A stretch of 64,000 nucleotides of DNA from Atopsyche davidsoni. Its lineage: Eukaryota > Arthropoda > Insecta > Trichoptera > Hydrobiosidae. This document shows, one piece after another, positions 11,090 through 24,690 of this stretch. Every line of letters begins with the position of its first letter. Within the stretch, counting starts at the first letter, position 1. The position numbers and the translations under genes are program-made. Location: the NCBI GenBank assembly GCA_022113835.1, contig JAILWY010000018.1, positions 9,959,001 to 10,023,000 of the forward strand, read 5' to 3'. The notes under the pieces were generated by a model. The model saw only the letters and a list, made by a program, of their open reading frames with translations. It was not told where the DNA came from and made no database searches.

Positions 11090-11617
11090 CTTTTGGGCGG
11101 CAGTACCAGGTCGTCCTCTGTCACAGGGCTCTAAAAACTAGAAAATGCGGCTCCTTCGTGTTCGAACAAGTAGCAAGAATTTATTATTGAATGTTCATAG
11201 CTTCTTGCATTTAATCATGATCTCATTTCTTTGCCCTCCTTCACATAGGTTTATAACACTTTTTGCTAAATAAGCTCTTGTTGATGTTTATACATAATAC
11301 ATAAAATAATTTTTGAAAACCTATGAACTCTTATCTAATGCAAAGTAAACGACAATTTAGTTAAATTGCCAGAAATCAAACTGGCGTGGTAAGTGACCCT
11401 GTCAATAAATTGAAACCTTACAAACAATTTACAAACGCTTTGGGCTAAACGTGAGCTGAATTGAGGGGAAAATCACAATGCACGAAAAACCAACAAAATG
11501 CTATTCATTTGCCAAAAAAATCGAATTACAGTACAGGGAATTTACACTATAAACCTTAACACAGATACAATATTTATAAATATGTATATGTTTGTGTGTA
11601 TGTAGTTAACAAAATAT

Positions 11618-11633
11618 GTGTGTGTGTGTGTGT
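11618..11633. repeat. (TG)n microsatellite
   Basis: About eight TG units inside a TATG/TGTG-rich stretch. Confidence 0.85.
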
Positions 11634-12759
11634 AGTGTACAAGTGAACTTATTGAGTTGAAAATTTGTTTAACGTATCTAATAAATATATGGTTATGGTT
11701 CTAAAAATTTTACAGAGCCTCCATACTCAGGGCGTACTTATTATAGGTTGCGTAAACCAATTTTGTTCACCTTGAGGTCTTTTAAATATTAAATTCCCGT
11801 AGAGTTAGGTATAAAAAATATTGAATTAACCCGCGTACCCAGCATGAAATAGTGGGCAATCGTGGTAAGTGAATTAATAGCGCACTTCCGAACATTGTAT
11901 GCTGCGTTTTTTTGTAAGCTTTAAAAGTGAGACGGCCGTAAAGGGTTATTTATTTGAGCTAAACCATGTTTATTGGCTTGTTGGGTAACATTAAACAACA
12001 TTAAACTGTTCCAGAAATATAGGGGCATCTTGTTTTTAAATTGTTTCGGTTCCTTCACATTTCAGAGGTTGTATTATAATAAATCTATCTTTTGAATAAT
12101 AGTTGCTTCATGACTAAATTATTTATTTTATTTTATTACGCGTTTCCTGTATTAAATAATGGAAAAAAAATTGCTGTGATATTTTGCTATGCTTGATAAT
12201 TTATACATTGGTTTATTATATTGGGGCTGGTTTACAACTTAAATGATAAACTTAAGTTTCAATATTTTAAATCATATTGTAAAAACAAATAAAAGAGATA
12301 TTTATTTTAACAACTAAAAATAATATACATTCTACATTTGACAGTACTTTGAAAATACATTTGTAGCAAAGTATTAATTATTTTCAACCAAAAAATATTT
12401 TAGTTGATCACAAACATTTTTTAAACTAAATTATCAGCAATTCGCACGATTTGTTTTTGTAATTCTATAGTAAGATTTTTTTCTTAACTATTTGATACTC
12501 TTTTTAAAAAGATTCAAGAATAGTCGAATGAATAAGAAGTCATCGTGGATAGTGAATTTTTAAAAATATTGACCTGGGTGCTCGTACCCACCTCTGATTG
12601 CAGCTCATATTTACATGATCGCAGAACCCTTAAAGCCAGGTATGGTTATTATCGAAAAGATTGATGAAGTATAGATAAATATATAGAAAGTCTCTAGCAC
12701 GCACAAAAGGTGTACAGTATTTTGTAAACAGGACTTTTACAGTTCCTCTCAGCTCAGGT

Positions 12760-12864
12760 ATCAGCTGGCCGCCCTACGTGGTGGACAATATGACCTTGGA
12801 GACTCTTTTGTCCGGGAAACGGATCCCGGCTTCTTTTCAACTGCACTCTAACCTGTTTTTCGAG
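12760..12864. other. GC-rich segment with competing open frames
   Basis: Two minus-strand frames and one plus-strand frame are open here. The plus frame reads WPPYVVDNMTLETLLSGKR after a possible acceptor (TTTTACAG or CTCTCAG), then stops. One minus frame reads GIRFPDKRVSKVILSTT and would leave phase 2 at AC|GTAGGG, matching the entry phase of the 7727-7946 exon. The stretch KVILST recalls motif V of DExH helicases, but this is a short resemblance and the minus acceptor is poor. I cannot choose between coding on either strand and no coding. Confidence 0.25.
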
Positions 12865-14154
12865 GTGTGAATGCAATCCGAACTAGTATATTATAGAGAA
12901 TCGTTAGGTGTGCGTAACACCGCAGCACCGTGCCGTAGGTTCCATGGCATGAAGAGTCGTCTTTCGTAAGAAGTAAATCTATTGTGATGATAAACACTGA
13001 TGCAATACTTTTTACTTTAATCTGTATTATAACAAAGTTAGAAATTTTATTATATTTTAAAATGAATTTAATATAAAATTAGATATATTTTTCAATTCTT
13101 GCTAGATATTCGATATTATTACCAAATCGAAAATCAGAAAAGCGAGTTTAAAGGCTAATTCAAAATAACTGCCACTAATTTGTCCGATCAAACTACAAAT
13201 ATCACCAAAAGTCACGAGTCACAAAATATACACGAGATCATTGAACGCATATAATTTTATAAAGTAATTATAATTGATTGTGCATTTTAATTTCGTAAAC
13301 ATTCAATAATTTCATGTTGAGTTTAATATTAGTAATTAACTTTTGACGTTATTTTTTCACATTTGATGCTATTTTTATGCCATGTTTTCGTATACGAGGG
13401 ATGATTCATTTGATACATGCATGAAATAGTTTCAAAATTGTATATCTTACTCAAAGTGCTATTTATCGTCTTTCTAATTTATGTATTTTAAGATTTATTT
13501 AGGCAGAAACAAGTATTTCTATTTAAAATATCATTCTTACATTGTTAAATTTGTCACATTTCTCACACCATCACAAGCAACAAACAAATTAACGAACCGA
13601 AATATCTCTATTGGAAAAGAGCGCCGCAGATCATTTTTCAACATCTCCCCTGCATTGTGGAAGGGACAGGCGCTGCTAGAAGTCTTTAATTATTCCATAC
13701 TTCGGAGCGGTTGAAAAAAATGTTGGTTAAACATTGAAATACGAAAACATTTCGCCAGCTTTGTCTGGGCGCCGCGACAGCTGGCCCGAGTCTGGGAAGA
13801 TGGTCAGAGCCGACGCATTATCCGGGATGCGAGTGCGCTCGTCCGGCACTGCCAATAGAACAACCAGCTGGTGCACAATATCACAACCTATAACTCCACA
13901 AACAATTAATATTTCAGTACATTCTAGGCTAGTTGAAATTTTTAGATTTAATAGCGATTGGCCAATTTGAAACAGTCAAACAGTTTATTCAAACGTAAAA
14001 ATCAGTTATATATCAATGCTTTTTTTAGTATAATTTATTTACTTAGCGAATGTTATTTTTTTAAAAAATAAATCCAATTATAAGATTTTTATTTACACTG
14101 GTGAAAAATATTATTGATATTATTGTAGAAAAAACCTTATATTTAATTGCCTAA

Positions 14155-14245
<91 letters not shown>

Positions 14246-14619
14246 TAAATGTGATAACATTGATATATTTGAAAAAGTGCTTTCTTTAAATCATTAAAAT
14301 TGAGGTATTCCTTAACATTTTAATTTGAACCGTGCATAAAAAATACCACACAGACTTCACAATGGAACAAATAAACATTAAACTATCAGCAAAATTACTT
14401 TACAAAAGTAATAAATAGCCTTACCTGCGTCATACGTGTACAATGATGATCTTATAACACGAAACGTCGAAAGAAAAGAAGACATAAATTTAAGATTAGA
14501 GCAGTACCGAGCTCGAGACGAGATAGGCAGTCGATGGGCGGCAGTGGCTAAGCCAGACGTCGCCATGTGACGTGGCGTCAGGATTCCAGTCACACGCCAC
14601 GCTCGGAGGCGCCCGATAC
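12865..14619. other. AT-rich stretch, islands and a long TA repeat
   Basis: Islands at about 12870-12960 and 13630-13870, otherwise AT-rich with a long (TA)n microsatellite at 14162. The plus frames at 13481-13714 and 13734-13970 lack coding-like features. The GC-rich part 14510-14620 borders the exon candidate at 14620. Confidence 0.45.
14162..14243. repeat. (TA)n microsatellite, 82 bp
   Basis: Pure alternating TA for about 41 units. Confidence 0.95.
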
Positions 14620-14768
14620 CTGGGGCCGAGACTCGTACGTGCGCACCCTCATTATGCTCCAGCTGGCTATGGTTTCCGCACAATCAGCTGATATTTGGGC
14701 ACAATAATAATAAATACCGCCGGCCCACCCTGCATCCCCAAGAAGATCCTTATCTGCACCTGCGATGA
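14620..14768 (-). CDS. Candidate internal exon, unknown protein
   Basis: Minus-strand segment with a pyrimidine-rich acceptor (CCTGGGTGTTTTCACAG), two leading bases, 49 open codons and a good donor CAG|GTATCG. The peptide reads IAGADKDLLGDAGWAGGIYY, then YCAQISADCAETIASW and ends RTYESRPQ. It enters in phase 1, which fits the exit phase of the candidate at 18728-18823. It leaves in phase 0. No family recognised. A plus-strand frame over the same bases (ILICTCDDCENTQG) also looks coding-like but has an in-frame stop upstream with no acceptor between, so the minus strand is preferred. Confidence 0.35.
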
Positions 14769-17077
14769 CTGTGAAAACACCCAGGGCCGAATAGGGAGGG
14801 TGACAGAGTATCCTTTAAACTTTAAACCATATATTCAATTATATGTTAAAAAATTTAGCCCCAAAATCTATATTATTAAAAAAACTTAATAATATTTTTC
14901 ATGTAAATGTTTTTAAGTGTAACATTTACAAAAATATTTCAAAAGAGGTTCATGATTATAATAGAATACGTCGCAGTTTATAAAAAAATATTTATAAAGC
15001 AGTGTTTGTTTATATTGAGGTTTAAGTGCTTAAAGGTCTTAAAAATAAATATAAATAATACTCTTTCTGAATACTAATATTGATCCCATAATATTTATTA
15101 ACGATGTGTTTTTATAATTAACGATAAATTGTCGTATTAATTATTAAAACCACCATTTTTTGTTATTGTTTAATACTATAAATAAATATTTAGGTGTATT
15201 ATAACTAGTCATTATTTTATATAATACTAAGCTTGTATGTGAAAATTTATAAACAATATTATTAATTTCATTAAAACTGAATACTAAAAATAATTGTGAA
15301 AAACCAGAGAATACTAATCGCCTCCTCTTCCAAGAGAGCACCGAGACGTCTTATTTATAGCATATAATTTTAAAGGTTCCCGTGAGACCAATATAACAGA
15401 TATTGCTAATTCACCGATTAATTTCAACATTTCTCTAGATAAAATAGCTTGTCAACTAAATTATAAATAAAATTCTGAATACTGTTTTTAAATTATTTAA
15501 AAACTAGAAGTCAGAAATAATTTATATAGAATTTATTATCAATTATTAATGACTTAACTTATTAATGATTTCGAAATAATTACTTATATAGATATCCACG
15601 ATATACCGGATTATTTTATAAAACTCCATATTTAATAACTTTATTTTTCGTACGCCATTAACAATTCTTATGTGCTATACTTGCCTAGATTCAGCCCTGC
15701 GCCTGCGGTCAAAAGTAAAATAATTAAACCCCGTATAATGTTATTACTTAAATTCTATCGTATGACTCGCTCTATTGAGTGGTTCCTTTCCTTTGGAGAC
15801 GGTCGCATAAATGTAAATGAGACATTTATAAAGTGCACCGCTGCACCCCCGGGCGGGAGGGGTTGAGTACCACCCTCCAATTTATGGCGACATTAACCAA
15901 AGTGCCAAATTTTGAAAATGCGTGGATTCTTATAAAGCGGGAGACTTGAGTGGGCCGCATTATTACCGAGTTTCTTACGTCGATAATGACTAACAGTTAC
16001 TTTAGATTCATGCCGGCACTAATGGCTTCTAAATCTACAGCTCTGTTACAAACCTCAATTGCAGTAATAAAAGATTATTTTTATTACTCTTCATAAATTC
16101 TTTTTTTTCTTTTCTTTCTTATGGAAAAACCTTTTAATACGCCGTAACTATTTTATGTTATCTAGTCTTTTGAATTCGACGGTTTCTATTAAAAAATTAA
16201 AACAGTAAAAATATACTTAATGTAGGTACATATTAAAAATAAAGATATTCATCGAAAATTTAAAAAAGATTACGATAATTTTGTTGAAAAAAAATTATTG
16301 ACATTCAAGAAACCTTCAAACTAAAAATGCCTTCTTAAGACAAATCACCTGATCCTGTTTAAATTTTTTTATTTTTGATTTATTGTAGTATTCTCCAAAT
16401 ATTATATTTTTAATCTTCTAGTTTGTACATTGTCTAATAAATATCTTTTAAGAGTGCTAACTTTGCCTAAAAAGTAAATTTTTACAAATGATGATGTGAA
16501 TAATATTTTTAGATTATATTTGACAACATAAAAGGTCTAATAAAAAACTTATTTTTGTTTTAATTTCCATATGCTTTCTCCTATTAAAATTAAATTCACG
16601 TAAATTCTGAAATTCAATGCTTTTATAAATATTTTTTTCAGATTGATAATAATAACCAGATATACTTTCAATATGAATGAAATATCTAATCTATTTTATA
16701 CACACAAATGAATCTATCCTGTTATTAGATTTACGTAACTTTGCTACAACAAAAAAACCACACTTTTGCTAACAAAAAACACAATCCAAATAATATCCGA
16801 TTTTTCCTTTATATTCTTTCTCTTGAAGTGCAGTTGTAAAAAAATCACACAAAGGCCTTCAAACGATTGTCCATTATACTCCGCAAGGCTTGTATATAAT
16901 TTTGTTGCCAATTTCGGCCGTACCCATCAACAAAAGGGTTGGGACCACTTTTGGGAACAATTCGAAAACGGCACAGAGAGAAAGAGAGAGAACGACAAAG
17001 ATAGCGAGACGTAATTATACGTTCAGTCTTTTACAATGGACCGAAAAAAGGATTGTACTGAAATGTTTTCCCGATTC

Positions 17078-17093
17078 GGTTGCCATGGTAACC
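17078..17093. promoter_or_regulatory. X-box-like site (RFX type)
   Basis: GGTTGCCATGGTAACC, which contains GTTGCC-AT-GGTAAC, a full match to the known RFX X-box consensus GTNRCC(N0-3)RGYAAC with a 2-base spacer. It sits 70 bases from a CTGTTGCCATGC motif. Function in this locus is inferred only. Confidence 0.5.
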
Positions 17094-17162
17094 ACAGCTG
17101 TTCGCTTGTGCATGTTTGTTGAATTAGCATTGTAACTGACCGTTGAGCAAGCTGTCGCCGGA

Positions 17163-17174
17163 CTGTTGCCATGC
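17163..17174 (+). promoter_or_regulatory. CTGTTGCYAKGC motif, site 2
   Basis: Exact CTGTTGCCATGC, 70 bases right of an X-box-like palindrome, in a moderately GC-rich patch. Confidence 0.45.
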
Positions 17175-18191
17175 ACTACTGTTTAATTCGATTATTGAAT
17201 ATCTTTGTCACATTTTTTTTAATGTATGCATTTCGTAAAAAAAAGATGTGCTACAAAAATAACTAATGTGTGACTAGGATTTTGTTTGATAGTACAATGT
17301 AAATCAACATCAACAAACATGTTTAAAATCTAAACTAAATTTTTCAAATGTCAAAATTAGTATTGAAATAAAATCGAAAGTAATAATAAAAATGGTATAC
17401 TGATTTTAATTTTTGGATAAAAAGATAAATCTTTATATATTTATCAGCTGATTGTACAAAAAGCATAAATTATTTTTTTGTGTGCTCAATAAAACAATTT
17501 TATTAGATTTTATTTATTTAGTTGAACATTGATTTTTAAGTCTTAATATTATTATCAATGTTTTTAATTCCTACATTAATGAAATAATTTGGAAACTATG
17601 ATATATAATAAATTCAACTACTAAACCAATTACGCTCCCTATTTTCCGAAAGCAGATTTACGATCAGATCGCCAATTTAGAATATTACAGCCAATGAATT
17701 TTTCAATGCGCTAAATCTAATCCTTGTTTATTGATATCGACAATGCAGAGCTTATATGTTTGTATGGCGTATAAGTCACTTGGAATAAAACCCTAGCGGT
17801 AAGGGTGCATAAATATAGCATAATACATATTGACTGGCTAGATTTGAACATATAAAATGAATTAAACATTTTTCCTAGTTATCTAACTATCAAACGAATG
17901 TTTTATTATAGCAAATTCAATATATTTGTGAATAGACGTCTTCATATTATATTTCTCATATCATTTCATTACGTTCGGATAAGCTTTATATCATACACCA
18001 TTCCCTTAATTTATTTAATGAAATTTTGTACCCTTAACCATTTTCTTCTTGTATACTTTCATTCCGTTCTTTTGAATCCAAGATACTTCATCTTCTTTGG
18101 ATTTTTTCTTTTCTATGGCTCCATTTATTATCAGGGTTTCTGCATACTTTACACTTTCACATCCCTAATCCCAAACAGTCTTGCCATACAA

Positions 18192-18330
<139 letters not shown>

Positions 18331-18727
18331 TATAAACAAAATACTTGATGCATTGCTAGTTTCTATTATTCATCAGTCTCCTTTTTTTACATTTTGCCTT
18401 AAAATTGATACTTTTTGATACCTTTTTACTCACATTTTTACACACCCCAAGGAATTTATACTTCTTAAGGGGAGCTCAGTACAAATAAACTTTCAATAAA
18501 TAAAATAGCTAATAAGGTTTTCCGGGGTCAGATGTACACAGTGGATACACTTCCGAGAAATTCCCAATTGCCACCATTGGGCTAATACGCTAATACGTTC
18601 TATACTTTACTAGATTGCTTGTTCAACACTTCGTTCCACCTAAGGTGTGCAATAAGCTGCGAGAACATGTGGTGCCTCCCCATCCGGTGTACCACCCTTC
18701 ACCCTTCACCCTTCCCCGTCCATTTAC

Positions 18728-18823
18728 CAAATTGAATCCAATTGAATTGGGCGCAGTTAATACATTCAGCGCGAGCGTTTGTAGCTCCTGTCAGCTGCTC
18801 GCCGAGGGCCTGCGCCTCCTGGT
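18728..18823 (-). CDS. Candidate internal exon, unknown protein
   Basis: Minus-strand segment after an AG at CATCGAAG that follows an 85-base AG-free, pyrimidine-leaning stretch. It has two leading bases, 31 codons and one trailing base before the donor TTTG|GTAAAT. The peptide reads QEAQALGEQLTGATNARAEC then INCAQFNWIQF. The exit phase 1 joins to 14620-14768. The same GC-rich bases are also open on the plus strand (CQLLAEGLRLLVFDDK), so the island may simply lack stops. Low to moderate confidence. Confidence 0.26.
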
Positions 18824-19261
18824 CTTCGATGATAAATGTCCGATTCCCACCCACGGAAAGACATTCAGATAAGTGTATTGCAGAGTTAATGAAAGATAAA
18901 TACGAAAAAGATTATCCTCGATGTTCAACTGGATTGGTTTGACTGTATAATAATAATCGATTTTCTCATATCTATGCATCGGTTTTCTCAGATTAGTCAA
19001 CTTCATGGAAAGTCTCTCATTTTTAGATATTTCAGCTGATGGTGGGCTTGATCCTCATCATACAATGAATGTTGAATGCTTAATTACTTATATATATATA
19101 AATTCATTATTTTTTACTGATTTTTTTATTTATGCTACTCATGTCTAGGCACCGGATGCCACAGTCGACTCCCACAACAAGTAACCTTCATTCTCCTAGA
19201 TTTTGGCTGACAGGTTATTATTAATCATTATTATCATATATTCAACTAAAAGACGATTACA

Positions 19262-19475
19262 TTCAATAGTTTTGTTAGAAAGTACTTAGTATTGAAGTTG
19301 AATCCCATTATAATATTTAACTAAAATAACGTTAGTTGTAATTTCAACTTGTTTTTATTTTAAGCTAATTGTTAGTTTTGTCAACATCTTGGTTGGCATC
19401 TTCTGCTTGCAGATGTCAAACAAGCAAGCTAGCAAAACTACGAGTTTCAAATAAAAACAATTTATTCAATCACAG
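19262..19475. mobile_element. Fold-back MITE-like element, diverged copy
   Basis: The left end (TTCAATAGTTTTGTTAGAAA, then GTACTT and TGAATCCCATTATAATATTT) aligns with the left ends of copies 1 and 3. The centre has GTTGGCATCTTC, and an inverted right arm reads GATGTCAAACAAGC then AAATAAAAACAA. Much more diverged than the other copies, so likely an older insertion or a subfamily. Confidence 0.6.
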
Positions 19476-22400
19476 CGTTAAAGGTTTAAAAATTTATGTC
19501 TCTAATTTATTTATTTTCTGATTTATTTTCTATTTCGATTGATATTATCGAATAAGCAATCATGAGGTTAGAACTCTGAAAATATTGAAGTACGTATCAT
19601 CGAAGCGCATCAAATTTGAATGCCTTCGCAAATGGAATATCGGCTCGCCATCCACTAAACATTCGTTTTACCTAAGTCATTAGGTCCAAACTTTTTTCAT
19701 AAAAATTGAGCCCTATGAAATATACTAAAAGCTACCTAATAAACCTACTTGAGTTTATTGTGCACATTCTAAAGAATAGCATATTTATTGAAGAATCAAA
19801 TAAAAATACATGAAATAAATAATTAAAAATATATTATTAATAGCTCAAAAGCAAACTTAATTTTTAACACAATATTTTTTTGTAAAATAAAAATTCAGTT
19901 CCAATATACTACCTTAAATGGGTTAGATTGGACAACCTCAAAATATACCAACAAAAAAAATAGTTAAATCACACTTACTTCAGCGATAAGCCAGATGTTT
20001 GTTTTTAAGTATAATATCAATGCACTTAAAATGTCTTTGAAGATGTTAATGTTGTATAATAAACGGTGTTGGGTAGCAATATTCATTCATTTGAGTATTA
20101 AAATCAGCTTCTTTACTGCCAGCTACATAAATTTAAATGAGTATTAAAATGTTCCGCAGAGTTGTACCATGACATTTACCATAATATAACGCTTTATTTA
20201 CAGTCACTTTTGATCTCTAAAATAACTCAAGGCTATTCTTGAAATAAAATAACACAATTCGTACTTCTTAACTGTTTTACGAGACAGCCTCGCGCCACGG
20301 CTGGTCCTGAGACTGAGTGTAATTTCGTACCAAAATCGCCTCCGAAATTTCACAGAGATAATAAATATATTTTAACTTAATTTATATAAAATCTATAATT
20401 TTAAACATAATTAAGCTATTTTTCGAACTTTAAGCTGAGTTTCGAACATTTAAATAATTGATTAAATTAATAATTAATTAAAAATATTTTTTATTTTAAA
20501 ACCAAAAATAATAATGCTTCCTTGTGTTAAGCAGTAAAGATTTATTTTTATTTTGAGCAACTTTATTCGATAATTATCAAATTCTGCGATCATGTTTAAA
20601 AAAAACTTTCAAAATAAGTTTTTACCTCAAAATGCCACTAAAAATGTTTAAATACCCGGTAGCAACAATTTCGTGTCCATATGTTATTCTGAGTGTGTGG
20701 TTTTAATTTACCAAATGTCCCAGTTGCGTAACTACAAATATTATTGTGTCAATCATAAATGTGATATATTATTACAGGTATTTGTGGTGCGACTTTTAAT
20801 TTGGGTGCCATATGGTATTTTAAATTTTGTATGCCTGCAAAGCCTGAATGTGACAGGTTTCGGATAATTGTCACCGCAAAAGCGCGGCTCCCTCGCTCGT
20901 TCCATGTGCTCGGCCCTCCAAATTACAAAGAATATTGAAATCTAGAAATCTGTATTTCCGGTAGGATTTTCAAGGGCAACGGCCAGGCGTGATGGTTTTT
21001 TTGCGGTTAATCTTAAGGCTATTGTCGACACTTAGTAATGGCAAACGGTGCATAAACAAACCTTTCGTGAGACGAGAGCGCGGGCCGCTGCGGGTTGGAC
21101 CGTTCTCCGTTTTCCTCTCGTTCCGCCTTCGACTCGATCAATTTGGAACGGTCATTTTCCAGTGAATTTGTATTAATGATTTTTTTATTATTCGCTTGAT
21201 TAGCAGCTTAGACACTAAAGAAGGGATAGTTTCATAGTATAATTGGGAACAAGACTGCGATGGGCGCGCATTCAATCTGAGCTAACAAGAAATAATATTT
21301 TGATAAATCGAGCACAGTAAGTTTTTTGTGGGCGAACCGGTACTATTGGGATTTCATGTTATTTTCCTAGTGAAAATAAAAAAGATTTTTCAATCTTATG
21401 TATTGAATAAGTATGTAGCAAGAATTTATACATAATCATAATGTAAAGGCTTTAGGTTGTTCATTTGTTTATAATTTCAATCTTATACCTTTTTCAGCAG
21501 TCAGTTTTTTAGACTTTAATTATAATATAAATTATATTTAGTAGCTAAGATCATCCTTGGATTTCATTTAAGTTTCTTAAAAATACTACGAGTGATTTGG
21601 AAAATCTTCAAGCAATATAAATCCTTACATACAATAATAATGGTATTTTATATACTGCAACTAGCAAAACAGAAATAGTAGTTTCATAGTAATTGAAGTT
21701 CGTAATTAATAAGTGATTTATTTACTTTTATGATTTTATGTAATCGCATGGGTAATAATTGCTATTGATAAGGCGTGTATGCGATTCTCATGTACATTCT
21801 CAACTATACAAAAATCCAGCATAATAAACGTTTGAGAACATTATCCGGGAATAACGAGAACGGTTATACTTAATTCAATCAACTCATGTTATTTGTACCG
21901 CCAAATATATTACCGGGTAGATGTGACCCGGTGACCACTTTGCAAAGCCAGCTCGCACCTACAGCCGACGCGGCAGGCCACAAACTGCTCCGAGCAGATA
22001 CGATAGTGACACGGGCATATGCTTCCGAATCACAACGACTCATGATTGGGTTTTTGATTGATTATTGTCCGCGGCGGCTCCGATGAGCCGCGAGGCCGCG
22101 GCTGCTCGCGTGTGCGCCAGCGCGGAGGCCCTTCGTCCGAGGCTACATTTTACTCGGCAGTCTTCGTATCGATACATCACGGCTCACGACATTCTGCCGA
22201 GTCACCGATGTAGATTATCACCGGGCTTCAGGGAAGAACTGGGAAGATAATAACGCTTTTTATGGCCCCGTGAAAAGTTTGGAGTGCTTTGAACTTGGAG
22301 CAAACCTGATTTACATAATGAAATTTAGTAACTTAATGGCCGATGCACGATTCGTCTGATAATTTATAATGTTTGATCCATGAAGTAAATCACCGTTTTT

Positions 22401-22548
22401 TTACATCCTGTGATAATGCGATTTAAATTATCATATCAAGCACGTTTTTTTTCATAATAAAATGCTTTGGCAATAAATCGAAAAAAACCTGCGTTCATTC
22501 TATGAGCAGGTACGATATTTTGCACACGAGCAATTTTCTTTTTTAATA

Positions 22549-22567
22549 ATATATATATATATATATA
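22549..22567. repeat. (TA)n microsatellite
   Basis: About nine AT units. Confidence 0.85.
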
Positions 22568-24454
22568 GATAATGTATCATCTCATGTAACTGGCGAATTA
22601 AAAAAACATTTGTCAGCATTAGACACATATTTCAAAAAATAAATAATGCTCTGTTCTTAAAACTCCTATTAAAAACCTAAACCAATGAAATTGCGATAAA
22701 AAGAGTTTTCTTACACTTTTTTTAAATTGATATTTTTTCGTATATTTAAAAATACTTATTTTTTTAATACACTTGTTAATTAAAAAAATACTTAAACGTT
22801 CTTAAGTGACTAAAATGAAAAACTATTGTTAATTTATGTGAATCGATAATGCGCTATTTTGAAACCGCCATATCTCTATAAGATTTCACCAAAGTTACAT
22901 TGCCGGCTTACTTTATGTTGCGTTAGCTACTTCGGGAATACACAACTATGAACATTATTGTTACACAACCTCCTGCGTTCTGATTATACATATCTCAACG
23001 GGGAAACAATTATATCGCAACTCTATTTGTTTAACATGAAATTTGTAGATTAAAATGCTCAGTGTCATTTATAATTGATTATGTGATTATTTATTCATAG
23101 TCATTATAATTTTCAACTTTTATAATTTTACTATAAAATCTATTTATAACTCCATAGATTTACCGCCTTGGCAGAATCATTTAAATTATTATTTTATAGC
23201 AGTATCTATTGATTTAAACCAAAACCACAAAATTTTTTTACTAGATTATACATACTCTATAAATAATTAAAACCACTTTAATCACATTAGTACTTAAAGG
23301 ACAGGTATTACCAAAAGCACGATCCGTGCGTTTTTCTGTAGCAGTTTGGCCCTCGTACCTCTGCACCGCCGAGTCGATAAGTCTCCACTTCACTGAGGTA
23401 TCGAATAGCCTCGAGAAATCCGCGGCTGTATTCTATGGAGTCGTAGTGAAGCAATCCAAGTACAAGAAATTCGTAAAAGTGATTCTACACACAATAGGCA
23501 AGTGAATGTATGTAGCTTAGGACTAGTTTGGAGAGCCCTTCGCAGTCGAAGTCCCGGATCGATCGCGATGTCCGAACAAGTAAGCCATTCGAATATTCCA
23601 AACGACCTCAAAGGCCTGCAAGTGCACAGTGGGCCCTCTGCCCGGGCTCGGACAGGGCGCTCGGTCGCGGACTTGGCTGTTACATTCTCTTCCATGGTAA
23701 CCTTTGTTGGAATAAATTGAAGCGGCCCATTTCTTGGGCAAGAACATTCAATTGTGGACATCGAAATGTCGCAGGGGCTTAATATCAATTTTATTTTCAC
23801 AAATATGGTTTGTCATAATATTATACAATATAGTAAGTATGTACTTAAATAGACTGAAAATAAACCTCATCTACAAATTAAAAACTATTGAATCTGATTT
23901 TGACAAATAATGAACAATGTATTGTATATTCAATTATATTTATTAGAATTATAACGAAAATGCCACTTAAGATAACAAATGGCATTTTTTAAGGCAATTT
24001 TTTTTGGTTACGTAATAGATCTATATGAAAAATACCGCTACTGTAATACTTAAATTATAATTTATCTGTATTATTTATAGTTTTTATTAAACTAATAAAC
24101 TGAAAAATACAATTTCCTTTATTCCAAAGTACTCTATTTTAAAAAACCATGTGCTACGCATTTATATGTTTGCTCCATATAAAATATCCAAACGGCAAGT
24201 AGATAGACATTTCAATGAAACAATGATTATTTTTTTGTTCAACATAGTATTTAATTGATCAATATATTAGGTAATAAAATTCGTTACGCAACATGGCAAA
24301 TCTAACTCATCTGACAATCTAATCTAATCAAATAACCTCGGTTTACCTGGAGATGAATTCGCTTTATTCACGAAACGGGCGAGGCGGGTCCGTCCTCCGA
24401 AATCGATGTGTTTTGCAACGGCGCTAGGAGTGCCCCGCGAGGTGCAGGTTATCT

Positions 24455-24499
24455 CAGGTGAGCCGGCGCCGTACAAGGTGCGGGTTGCGGGAGGTGAGT
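24455..24499 (+). other. Pair of consensus 5' splice donors in a GC island
   Basis: CAG|GTGAGCC at 24458 and GAG|GTGAGTC at 24494, with AAG|GTGCGG between them. This could mark a noncoding first exon, but no start codon or promoter is clear. Confidence 0.2.
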
Positions 24500-24677
24500 C
24501 CCTCGGCGGTACTGCGAATAATCTGACATGTCACCGCTCGTCTTAACTAACGGCCGCTAAATGCTCTTACCGATAATCATTAATAAATTATAAAACTATA
24601 ATAGAGAAATTCATGTTTGCTTGCCAAACCTTGTAAGCCCCACAACCTGTGCACAGCTAACAATTGTAAATTAACCA

Positions 24678-24690
24678 AATAAAAAATAAA
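24678..24690 (+). terminator. Double AATAAA signal
   Basis: Two AATAAA hexamers, at 24678 and 24685, follow a non-repetitive segment. They could be a transcript end or the tail of a non-LTR retroelement copy. No coding body was found upstream. Confidence 0.2.

Larger units (their letters stand above)
10289..12759. other. AT-rich stretch with one GC island and a TG run
   Basis: Mostly AT-rich. One island at about 10985-11160 contains a TATATAAG. A (TG)n run lies near 11618. Two plus-strand frames (10873-11088 and 10884-11141) overlap one another and lack coding-like composition. Nothing else identifiable. Confidence 0.45.
18824..23300. other. AT-rich stretch with islands and a diverged fold-back element
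   Basis: Islands at about 20880-21140 and 21900-22260, and a fold-back element at 19262-19475. The plus frames at 21886-22086 and 22065-22250 overlap within an island and are not convincing. A TA run lies at 22549-22567. Nothing else recognised. Confidence 0.45.

Noticed and set aside
21580..21610. Short similarity to the fold-back arm (AATACTACGAGTGATTT)
   Set aside because: Too short and unsupported by the rest of the element.
23390..23800. Overlapping frames on both strands (up to 136 codons)
   Set aside because: Four overlapping frames in one GC island indicate lack of stops, not coding.
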